The notes beneath the pieces are model-generated. The model did not search any database and was not told where the DNA came from. It saw only the letters and a list, made by a program, of their open reading frames with translations. A program made the translations under genes and the position numbers. This document shows positions 1 through 5,265 of a DNA stretch of 7,185 bases, one piece after another. The stretch is from assembly GCA_035525055.1 (NCBI GenBank), contig DATLEZ010000119.1:1-7185 (forward strand). The letters run 5' to 3'. This DNA is from DATEEG01 sp035525055. Lineage in GTDB: Bacteria > Actinomycetota > Acidimicrobiia > Spongiisociales > ZC4RG35. How positions within the stretch are numbered: position 1 is the stretch's first letter; each line of letters begins with the position of its first letter.

Positions 1-1
1 C

Positions 2-919
2 TACGACGAGGTGCTGGCGGCCGTCGTCGACCAGGACATCCTCTATGCACTAGGCGAGATCCCATATGACGCTCGGATCATCGCGGCAGCGGCCGACCTC
101 AAGCTGATTGCAGCCATGCACGCTTCTGCCAAGTTCGTGGACCGTGAGGCGGCCAGTAAACGGGGAATTCCCATCACCCTGATCCCCAACCGGATTGCCA
201 AGACCACCGCGGAGTTCACCTTTGCCCTGCTGATGGCGACGGCGTGGCGGCTACCCGAAGCGGACGGTTTCCTACGCGCCGGTGACTGGAAGCAAAACCA
301 GTCAATGGCGTTTCTGGGCACCCGCCTCTTCGACAAGACCCTCGGGATTGTCGGCCTCGGAACGGTTGGGACGGACGTGGCAATCAAGGCCCGGGCGTGC
401 GGGATGAAGATCATTTACACCAAGCGACACAGGCTCTCCCCTGCCGAGGAGGCGAGCCTCGGCGCCGACTATCGGACACTGACGGACCTCTTCATGGAGG
501 CCGACTTCATAGCCCTGACTCCGGCACTGACGAAAGACACCAAGGGGATGGTCACGGCCGATCTGATCGCCATGATGAAGCCAAACGCGATCCTGATCAA
601 CACCTCCCGCGGTCACGTGATCGACGAAGGCGCACTGACCCAGGCTCTCGTGGAGGGTCGCATCCGCGGGGCCGGACTCGACGTATACGAGAACGAGATT
701 CCCGACGTCGACGTCCCCGGACCAACGGAGATTCTCAAGAGCCTCCCGAATGTGGTGCTTACGCCCCACATCGGAACCGCCGCCCGGGAAACCCGCGAAG
801 AGATGGCGCTGCGCACGGTGGAGAACATCGAGCGCTTCCTCGACGGGAAGCGGCCCCTCGACATCCTCAACCCCGAGGTCTACGGCGAAGCCGCCACCCG
901 CGACGAGCGGATCGGCTGA
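2..919 (+). CDS. D-2-hydroxyacid dehydrogenase, GyaR/GRHPR-like, 5'-truncated by window edge
   Basis: NAD(P)-dependent oxidoreductase of the D-isomer 2-hydroxyacid dehydrogenase family (cytosolic; interconverts a 2-oxo acid and its D-2-hydroxy acid). The reading frame is open to the left edge: three codons (Tyr-Asp-Glu) precede the GTG at 11, and roughly 40 N-terminal residues of a normal ~320-340 aa enzyme are missing, so GTG 11 is unlikely to be the start. Counting that Val/Met as 1: Rossmann motif GLGTVG at 115-120; catalytic triad Arg200 (in INTSRG), Glu229 (29 residues on, as in the family) and His253 (in TPHIG). The strand-2 end reads IIYTKRH, with no acidic residue and with basic ones, as in NADPH-preferring glyoxylate/hydroxypyruvate reductases, so NADP(H) is inferred. 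Odd: the usual substrate-loop motif VGYDNID is replaced by ASAKFVD (38-44). It ends 4 bases before the amidohydrolase start, so the two are probably translationally coupled. Family is certain; the substrate is not. Confidence 0.95.
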   Translation, partial: YDEVLAAVVDQDILYALGEIPYDARIIAAAADLKLIAAMHASAKFVDREAASKRGIPITLIPNRIAKTTAEFTFALLMATAWRLPEADGFLRAGDWKQNQSMAFLGTRLFDKTLGIVGLGTVGTDVAIKARACGMKIIYTKRHRLSPAEEASLGADYRTLTDLFMEADFIALTPALTKDTKGMVTADLIAMMKPNAILINTSRGHVIDEGALTQALVEGRIRGAGLDVYENEIPDVDVPGPTEILKSLPNVVLTPHIGTAARETREEMALRTVENIERFLDGKRPLDILNPEVYGEAATRDERIG

Positions 920-923
920 TCGG

Positions 924-1934
924 ATGCCACATCCGTTCCCATCGGTGGACGTGCACAACCATGTCCTGACTCCGGCTGTGGAGACGCTGATCGAACAGCA
1001 CTACCCGCGGGAGGAGATCCTCACCCACGAGCCCTACGAGCGCCACGCCGGCGCCAAAAGCAACGCCCACAACCGCAGCCTTGGACCCACCATTCGTCCC
1101 AAGATGACCGGCGCTGCCGAGCGCCTGGCCGACATGGACCGTATGGGAGTGGATGTCCAGATCCTGTCGACATTCGTTTCCCAGTTCTATTACTGGACCG
1201 ATGGCGAGCTCGGCCAGACGATCGCCCGCATGCAGAACGAGTGGCTGGCAGAACTGGCGGCGTCCAGCCCAGAACGATTCGCGGCCATCGGCACGGTTCC
1301 AATGCAGGACTCGTCCAGAGCAGTGGCCGAACTCGACTACATCGTCGGCAGCCTTGGATTCAAGGGTGTGCAGATGTCGGGCAACATCGACGGGATGGAT
1401 CTCGACGATCCCCGCTTCATTCCCTTTTTCAAAAAGGCGGAAGAGCTCGGAGCCGTGGTTCAGATCCATCCGAATGGGTGGGACTCGGTGCGCCTCGATG
1501 ACTACTACCTGATCAACGTGATCGGCAACCCGCTTGACTCAACTGTCGCGTTGACCCGATTGATCTTTTCGGGGCGCCTCGAGATGTTCCCCGGGTTGAA
1601 GTTGTCAGTGGTGCACGGCGGGGGCTTCACCCCCTTCTACAGCGCCCGGATGGATCACGCCTGGGAGGTGCGGCCCGAGTGCCGCGAGCACATTGACGCG
1701 CTGCCGAGCAACTATCTGCGCAGAGTTCATTTCGACACGATGGTTTTTGCTCCGGAACAACTGATGACCCTGGTCAACTTCGCCGGGGCCGACCACGTGA
1801 TGCTGGGGACCGACTATCCCTTCGACATGGGCGAATCGGACCCGGTCGGCCTGGTCGCCAAGCTGGCTCTCGATGACGAGGACCGCGGCCTCATCACCGG
1901 GGGCAACGCGGTCGGGTTCTTTGGCCTCTCCTAG
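924..1934 (+). CDS. ACMSD-like amidohydrolase (Amidohydro_2 family), probable metal-dependent decarboxylase/hydrolase
   Basis: 336 aa TIM-barrel amidohydrolase of the ACMSD / gamma-resorcylate decarboxylase / 4-oxalomesaconate hydratase group (PF04909). Metal ligands are visible: His11 and His13 (VDVHNH), His182 (QIHPNG) and Asp297 (LGTDYPF), with the catalytic-type His231 (VVHGGGF). The spacing nearly matches bacterial ACMSD (334 aa; H9, H11, H177, H228, D294). A typical ACMSD-family C-terminus is present: DHVMLGTDYPFDMGE, then GNAVGFF. Arg242 in ARMDHAW sits where ACMSD has a substrate-carboxylate arginine. ATG 924 is chosen because the protein then begins right before the HxH strand like its relatives, and because it lies 4 bases after the preceding stop; the frame stays open up to 750, but that part overlaps the dehydrogenase and looks like shadow coding. 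The Shine-Dalgarno is weak, consistent with coupling. No other kynurenine-pathway gene is nearby, so true ACMSD activity is unlikely; decarboxylation or hydrolysis of a carboxylated pathway intermediate is inferred. Confidence 0.93.
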   Translation: MPHPFPSVDVHNHVLTPAVETLIEQHYPREEILTHEPYERHAGAKSNAHNRSLGPTIRPKMTGAAERLADMDRMGVDVQILSTFVSQFYYWTDGELGQTIARMQNEWLAELAASSPERFAAIGTVPMQDSSRAVAELDYIVGSLGFKGVQMSGNIDGMDLDDPRFIPFFKKAEELGAVVQIHPNGWDSVRLDDYYLINVIGNPLDSTVALTRLIFSGRLEMFPGLKLSVVHGGGFTPFYSARMDHAWEVRPECREHIDALPSNYLRRVHFDTMVFAPEQLMTLVNFAGADHVMLGTDYPFDMGESDPVGLVAKLALDDEDRGLITGGNAVGFFGLS

Positions 1935-1943
1935 ATAACCCGG

Positions 1944-2742
1944 ATGCAGACTCCCGAGATCGACCTCACCGAGATCAAGACGATCGATCAGGTGATCGCC
2001 CGGGCCCGCGAGGAATTGGATCCGGGCGTCTTCACCTGGGCAGCGTCGGACGCCGGGGTCGAAGTGACAGTGGCCCGCAACGCTTGGGCCCTCCATGCCC
2101 TCGCTCTGATACCGCGACTGATGGTTGACGTGACCACCGTCGACATCAACACCTCCTTCCTGGGGTGCCCCTGCAGATCCCGGTGATGCTGGCGCCGGTG
2201 GGAGCGCTAGCGCTCTATCACGCCGACGACGCCAAAGCTTCCGGGCTCGGGGCAGCGAGGGCCGGCACCTCCATCTTCTGCGGGATCCTTGGTGAACGGC
2301 CCCTCGCTTCCCCTGATTCTCAAAGGCGTGATGCCGGCGACGGATGCGACTCGGGCAATTGACTGCGGAGTAAAGGGGATCTACGTCTCCAACCACGGCG
2401 GCAGGGCGGTCGACCACGAACTCAGCCCGATGGAGGTCCTGGCCGAGATCGTCGACGCTGTCGATGGCCGGGGCGGAGGTGGTCGTCGACAGCGGCTTCA
2501 TGCGCGGCGCCGAGGTGTGTAAGGCGCTGGCGCTGGGAGCCCGGGCGGTGGCGATCGGGCGCCTGCAGTGCTGGGCCCTCGCCATCGGAGGGGCTGCCGG
2601 GGTGGAGAGGGTCCTTGAGATCCTTCGTCAGGAGGTTCAGTTGACGATGACCAACCTGGGCTGTCGCAATACAAACGACTTGACGAGAGATACGGTCAGG
2701 TGGTCTATTCCCATCGAACCGGGTCACCACCGTGTCGATTGA
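1944..2742 (+). pseudogene. FMN-dependent alpha-hydroxyacid oxidase/dehydrogenase (LldD/lactate-oxidase family), degraded
   Basis: Pieces of one FMN alpha-hydroxyacid oxidase lie in order in three frames. Piece 1 (1944 to about 2165) carries the N-terminus (VFTWAASDAGVEVTVARN, then LMVDVTTVDINTSFLG). Piece 2 (about 2166-2280) carries the FMN-site strand IPVMLAPVGALAL. Piece 3 (about 2286-2472) has LPLILKG and the catalytic-base motif SNHGGR. Piece 4 (about 2473-2742) has the FMN-phosphate region VDSGFMRGAEVCKALALGARAVAIGR and the C-terminus. Break 1: one G is missing from the G run at 2162-2165 (restoring it reads LGVPLQIPVMLAP). Break 2: an internal deletion near 2275-2300, where about 110-130 codons of the family are absent, including the WFQLY-type and TVD-type active-site segments. 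Break 3: one extra G at 2470-2473 (removing it reads VDGRAEVVVDSG). An intact relative is about 370-390 aa. The family tyrosine near the N-terminus appears as Trp. It lies 9 bases after the amidohydrolase and was probably part of its operon. No functional enzyme can be made unless the breaks are sequencing or assembly errors, which is implausible for the deletion. Confidence 0.9.
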
Positions 2743-2745
2743 CCC
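2721..2745. repeat. Inverted repeat GGGTCA-N13-TGACCC overlapping the putative -35
   Basis: Perfect 6-bp inverted repeat, arms 2721-2726 and 2740-2745, start-to-start distance 19 bases (about two helical turns), the arrangement of a dimeric regulator site. The right arm overlaps the proposed -35 hexamer, and both arms fall in the tail of the pseudogene. Six-base arms can arise by chance, so this is only a candidate operator. Confidence 0.3.
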
Positions 2746-2767
2746 GCCCCTGCCGTCTCGGTATCGT
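2739..2767 (+). promoter_or_regulatory. Putative sigma70-type promoter for the ABC transporter operon
   Basis: A -35-like TTGACC (2739-2744; 5 of 6 to TTGACA) is followed after a 17-base spacer by a -10-like TATCGT (2762-2767; 4 of 6 to TATAAT). The predicted transcription start is near 2774, giving a 5' UTR of about 75 bases before the GTG at 2849. The position, at the end of the pseudogene and directly before the solute-binding-protein gene, is where an independent transporter promoter would be expected. The -10 is imperfect. Confidence 0.5.
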
Positions 2768-2778
2768 GCAAAATGCAC
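2766..2778. promoter_or_regulatory. 13-bp palindromic operator candidate (GTGCA-AAA-TGCAC)
   Basis: Perfect palindrome with 5-bp arms around AAA. It overlaps the last two bases of the proposed -10 and covers the predicted transcription start, the classic position for a repressor that blocks RNA polymerase. CUT1 sugar-transport operons are commonly controlled by LacI- or GntR-type repressors; the odd-length A-rich centre does not match the usual CG-centred LacI site, so I assign no family. No regulator gene is in the window. Confidence 0.45.
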
Positions 2779-2782
2779 AATG

Positions 2783-2803
2783 CCCCGGGCCAGAGGCCCG
2801 GGG
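2783..2803 (+). other. Strong GC hairpin in the 5' UTR of the solute-binding-protein gene
   Basis: CCCCGGGCC (2783-2791), loop AGA, GGCCCGGGG (2795-2803): a perfect 9-bp all-GC stem that can be lengthened by one G-U pair. No T tract follows (next bases TCCCGATATC), so it is not a textbook intrinsic terminator. It could stop read-through from the upstream unit, or protect the transporter mRNA 5' end, since it lies about 10 bases downstream of the predicted transcription start and 30 bases before the Shine-Dalgarno. Confidence 0.6.
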
Positions 2804-2833
2804 TCCCGATATCGCAATGAAATCAAGAACTTT

Positions 2834-2841
2834 GGAGGAGG
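2834..2841 (+). promoter_or_regulatory. Strong Shine-Dalgarno (GGAGGAGG) fixing the GTG 2849 start
   Basis: GGAGGAGG lies 7 bases before GTG 2849 and is the strongest ribosome binding site inside the window. It decides the start of the solute-binding protein: the frame is open upstream to before 2732, but only GTG 2849 has this site and gives a proper lipoprotein signal peptide. Confidence 0.85.
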
Positions 2842-2848
2842 ATCCAAC

Positions 2849-4204
2849 GTGGGTTTCAAAGACCGATTCCGACCACTCGCATTGCTGACAGTTCTCGTTC
2901 TAATTCTGGCCGCCTGTGGCGGCGACTCGGCAACGACCACGACTGCTGCTGACGGTGGCGCCACCACCACTGCCGCCGATGTCGCCACCACCACCGCAGG
3001 AGGGGGCGGGGAAGAGCAAATCGAATTGCTGGTGTGGGCATCTCGTCCGTACTACGTCCCGCCGGACCAGTTCGCGAGTTTCACGGCGGAATACCCGAAC
3101 GTCACCGTCACGTTCGACATTCAGTCCAACGACGACATGCTGCAGCAGCTCTTGCTCAGGCGTGACGCCGGCCAGGCGCTACCCGACGTCCTCGGTGCCG
3201 AGGACTCGTTCCTTATCGAGACCTTCGTCGAGGCCGGGCTGCTGCTACCCCACAACGACATTGCTGCCCAGTGGGAGGCCGAAGACCCCGATCTCTACAA
3301 CCTGCTGCTCCCTCTCGCTTGGGACGAAACCACGCTCGACGGCGAGAAGTACGGCCTCTCGGTAACCGCCAACTTCGATGTCCTGTACTACAACACCGCA
3401 TGGTTCGCGGAGGCCGGTGTCGAACCTCCCTTCGAGTCACTTGACGACGTTCTCGACGCCATGCGCGCCATGAAAGCGGCCCGCCCCGACTCGATCCCCT
3501 TCACTGTGCAGGCGCAAGCCGGCCAGGGTGTGACGACGTTGAAGACCCTGCTGGCCGCCGCCGGGGCACCCTTCAATGGCGCGGTGCCCGACTTGAATTC
3601 GCCAGGTGGCATCTACGCGATCAACTGGTTCCTCCAGGCGGCCGCGGAAGGACTGCTCCCACCGGAGGCGATCGCCTGGGGCGAGGACGAATCGCGTGGC
3701 GCCTTTGTCTCGAGCAACGCGGGTCTGATTCTCGATGGGTTCACCACTGCCGGTGACTTCAACGCCGCCACCGGCTTTGCCTATCCGGACCAGTGGAATA
3801 TCACGCCGGTCCCGTTGTCCCAGTCCGGGGGAGGCGCCGATGGAGTGGCGCTTTCGTCGGCCCGGGCCTGGGCGGTCATTGCCGGAACCGAGCATCCGGA
3901 AGAGGCCGCTCTCATCCTCAGATACATCGCCGAAACCGACAACTTGGTCGAGGCGGTATTTGAGGGTTCAGTGCCGATGCGCCAGACCGAAGCAATCAAT
4001 GATCCCCGTCTCCAGGAGTTCTGGCCGTTCTTTAACGAGGACTTGAAACAGGCCTACCTGAACAGCACCCCGGCGCCGGCCGGACCCAACGCTGGAGAAG
4101 TCGAGGGAATCCTCGAGCAGATGTTCGGCGAGATAGTCGTCGGGACCGACAAGACCGCAGAGGAACTAGCCGCCGAGTTCCAGCCATTGCTGGACGCCGC
4201 CTAA
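2849..4204 (+). CDS. ABC transporter solute-binding lipoprotein, CUT1/family 1 (MalE/UgpB-like)
   Basis: 451 aa extracytoplasmic solute-binding protein (SBP_bac_1 type) that would capture the substrate outside the membrane and deliver it to the two permeases downstream. Lipoprotein signal: basic KDRFR at 4-8, a hydrophobic stretch at about 9-22 and a lipobox ending Leu-Ala-Ala-Cys23. A low-complexity Thr/Ala/Gly linker (about 24-54) leads to the binding domain from about residue 58. Family landmarks: LPDVLGAEDS with a following EAGLLLP; GEKYGLSVTANFDVLYYNTAWF (165-186), the hinge/ligand region typical of sugar-binding proteins; and a C-terminal AEELAAEFQPLLDA helix. The GTG start is supported by the strong Shine-Dalgarno 7 bases upstream. 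It is the first gene of the transporter operon and is followed by a hairpin, a common arrangement that gives more binding protein than permease. Substrate specificity cannot be read from sequence: CUT1 relatives take oligosaccharides, polyols and glycerol-3-phosphate, and the neighbours hint at an acid or its glycoside. Confidence 0.95.
   Translation: MGFKDRFRPLALLTVLVLILAACGGDSATTTTAADGGATTTAADVATTTAGGGGEEQIELLVWASRPYYVPPDQFASFTAEYPNVTVTFDIQSNDDMLQQLLLRRDAGQALPDVLGAEDSFLIETFVEAGLLLPHNDIAAQWEAEDPDLYNLLLPLAWDETTLDGEKYGLSVTANFDVLYYNTAWFAEAGVEPPFESLDDVLDAMRAMKAARPDSIPFTVQAQAGQGVTTLKTLLAAAGAPFNGAVPDLNSPGGIYAINWFLQAAAEGLLPPEAIAWGEDESRGAFVSSNAGLILDGFTTAGDFNAATGFAYPDQWNITPVPLSQSGGGADGVALSSARAWAVIAGTEHPEEAALILRYIAETDNLVEAVFEGSVPMRQTEAINDPRLQEFWPFFNEDLKQAYLNSTPAPAGPNAGEVEGILEQMFGEIVVGTDKTAEELAAEFQPLLDAA
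2930..2998 (+). repeat. Degenerate in-frame Thr/Ala repeat encoding the lipoprotein linker
   Basis: Codons 28-50 of the solute-binding protein encode three imperfect copies of an Ala-Thr(3-4)-Ala-Ala-Asp-type unit, rich in ACC/ACG/GCC codons. It is probably a flexible tether between the lipidated Cys23 and the binding domain. Such linkers are frequent in lipoproteins of high-GC actinobacteria, and this is the main taxonomic hint in the window. Confidence 0.7.
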
Positions 4205-4214
4205 GCAGAAGACC

Positions 4215-4237
4215 GGTGCGATTCGCGGTCGCGCACC
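4215..4237 (+). other. Small hairpin just after the solute-binding-protein stop
   Basis: GGTGCG (4215-4220) pairs with CGCACC (4232-4237) across an 11-base loop, starting 11 bases after the stop codon. It is weaker than the following hairpin; together they may form a 3' structure that protects the binding-protein mRNA. Confidence 0.4.
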
Positions 4238-4248
4238 AACTGAGAACC

Positions 4249-4287
4249 AAGAGCGCACCTGCGTTGACCCGCGCAGGTGGGCTCTTT
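4249..4287 (+). terminator. Intercistronic terminator-like hairpin (probable attenuator between binding protein and permeases)
   Basis: Left arm 4249-4263 pairs with right arm 4272-4286: 15 positions with a single G-G mismatch and an 8-base loop (TTGACCCG), running into TTT (4285-4287). The short T run makes it a leaky terminator at best. It sits 44 bases after the binding-protein stop and about 30 bases before the permease start. The expected effect, by analogy with other ABC sugar operons, is high binding-protein expression with reduced permease expression. Confidence 0.65.
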
Positions 4288-4300
4288 GCCTGAGTCAACG
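4262..4300 (+). promoter_or_regulatory. Alternative pairing: hairpin loop complementary to downstream sequence
   Basis: CGTTGAC (4262-4268), which includes five bases of the terminator-hairpin loop and two of its stem, is perfectly complementary to GTCAACG (4294-4300), 18 bases before the permease ATG. The loop part could form an H-type pseudoknot, or the full seven pairs could compete with the top of the stem. A role in read-through or in permease translation is inference only; seven bases could match by chance. Confidence 0.3.
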
Positions 4301-4317
4301 AAACTGGTGGCTACTCG

Positions 4318-5265
4318 ATGACGGCGACCACTCTCAAGAAACCCGAAGGCGGAAGGCGGCAGAAGGCCGACCCCGGGCGGGACAACAGCTACGTGATCGG
4401 CCAGAACAAGGCGATTCCCTATCTGTTCAGCCTTCCGTCGATTCTCCTTGTCTCGGCGATCCTTGGGTTCCCGGTTCTTTACGGGGTCTGGCAGAGCCTT
4501 TACCGGAGGCCCAGTCTGGGAGCGCCAGCGGAGTGGGTGGCGCTCGAGAACTACGCCGAGATGTTCAGCGCTCCGACCTTTTGGCACGCCATAAACCGAA
4601 CGGCGATCTTCACCTTCGGGTGCCTCATCGTTGGTACCACCCTCGGCCTGTTCTTCTCATTCGCTCTCTACCGGGTTGTATCAAACCTGCGATTTATTCG
4701 AGCCGTGACCGTGGCTCCTTATCTCGTCTCCAACGTCGCCGCCGCGGTGATGTTTCGGATCTTGTTCAACAGCCAATTCGGCACCCTCAATCGCGTGATC
4801 GAGTTCTTTGGGATCGATGGCCCGTCATGGCTGGCGGATCCCGGCCTGGCCATGGTGGTCGTGATTCTCGCCCAGGCATGGACCGACCTTCCCCTGACAA
4901 TCCTGCTTCTCCTCGGCGGCTTGATGACTATCGATAAGTCGTATCTGGACGCTGCTCTCGTCGACGGCGCGACAGGTTGGACCCGGGCCCGACGTGTGAC
5001 TGTTCCTCTTCTGGCGCCCCAGGTGCTGATCAGCACGGTGTGGCTCTCCTATTCGACGCTCACTGGCCTCGGCGTCGTGTTGGCGATGACGGGTGGCGGA
5101 CCGCTCAAAGCAACTCAGACCCTGGCCATGGAGATGTACACCGTCGCCTTCCGGAACCTCGAGTTCAACCAGGCTCTTGCCATCGCCACCTTCATCCTGA
5201 TTCTCAACGCCTTGCTCACCCTTGGCTACGTGATGATCGGCCGACGATATGAGTACCAGCAATGA
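4318..5265 (+). CDS. ABC transporter permease, CUT1 family, MalF/UgpA-like
   Basis: 315 aa inner-membrane permease, one half of the heterodimeric channel. It has a cytoplasmic N-terminus of about 30 polar residues, then about six membrane spans (approximately 33-60, 95-118, 128-150, 176-200, 234-257, 287-307). The ATPase-docking EAA loop is clear at about 211-230 (DAALVDGATGWTRARRVTVP), followed by the MalF-type TGGGP motif (258-262) before the last span. ATG 4318 is the earliest sensible start, at the end of the hairpin-containing gap; its Shine-Dalgarno (around CTGGTGG) is weak, in contrast with the binding protein. The 3' end overlaps the next permease by 4 bases (ATGA), showing translational coupling and one-to-one subunit production. 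The family is certain; the transported substrate is unknown. Confidence 0.95.
   Translation: MTATTLKKPEGGRRQKADPGRDNSYVIGQNKAIPYLFSLPSILLVSAILGFPVLYGVWQSLYRRPSLGAPAEWVALENYAEMFSAPTFWHAINRTAIFTFGCLIVGTTLGLFFSFALYRVVSNLRFIRAVTVAPYLVSNVAAAVMFRILFNSQFGTLNRVIEFFGIDGPSWLADPGLAMVVVILAQAWTDLPLTILLLLGGLMTIDKSYLDAALVDGATGWTRARRVTVPLLAPQVLISTVWLSYSTLTGLGVVLAMTGGGPLKATQTLAMEMYTVAFRNLEFNQALAIATFILILNALLTLGYVMIGRRYEYQQ

Noticed and set aside
750..923. Upstream extension of the amidohydrolase frame.
   Set aside because: The extra 58 residues are Ser/Pro/Arg-rich shadow sequence overlapping the dehydrogenase; family members start just before the HxH strand, matching ATG 924.
302..958. Minus-strand open frame (218 codons) opposite the first dehydrogenase.
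   Set aside because: It is antisense to the Rossmann domain and catalytic motifs of a well-supported gene and has no domain signal of its own.
1605..2585. Long minus-strand open frame (326 codons) opposite the amidohydrolase and oxidase remnant.
   Set aside because: It runs antisense to clearly conserved amidohydrolase and FMN-oxidase sequence, shows no recognisable domain, and long antisense frames are common in high-GC DNA.
1944..2742. Reading the oxidase pieces as four separate small genes.
   Set aside because: The pieces align in order to consecutive parts of one FMN oxidase, and removing single-base indels joins them; none would form a stable domain alone.
2732..2848. Upstream extension of the solute-binding-protein frame.
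   Set aside because: It would place 39 extra residues before the lipoprotein signal and would cross the promoter and hairpin; the strong Shine-Dalgarno fixes GTG 2849.
2818..2888. Short ATG frame (23 codons) overlapping the start of the binding-protein gene, considered as a leader peptide.
   Set aside because: No Shine-Dalgarno of its own and no runs of regulatory codons; it contains the Shine-Dalgarno of the real gene and overlaps it out of frame.
2930..2998. Thr/Ala-coding repetitive DNA considered as a microsatellite or CRISPR-like array.
   Set aside because: The units are short, imperfect, in frame and translated as a lipoprotein linker; there are no spacers or constant repeats.
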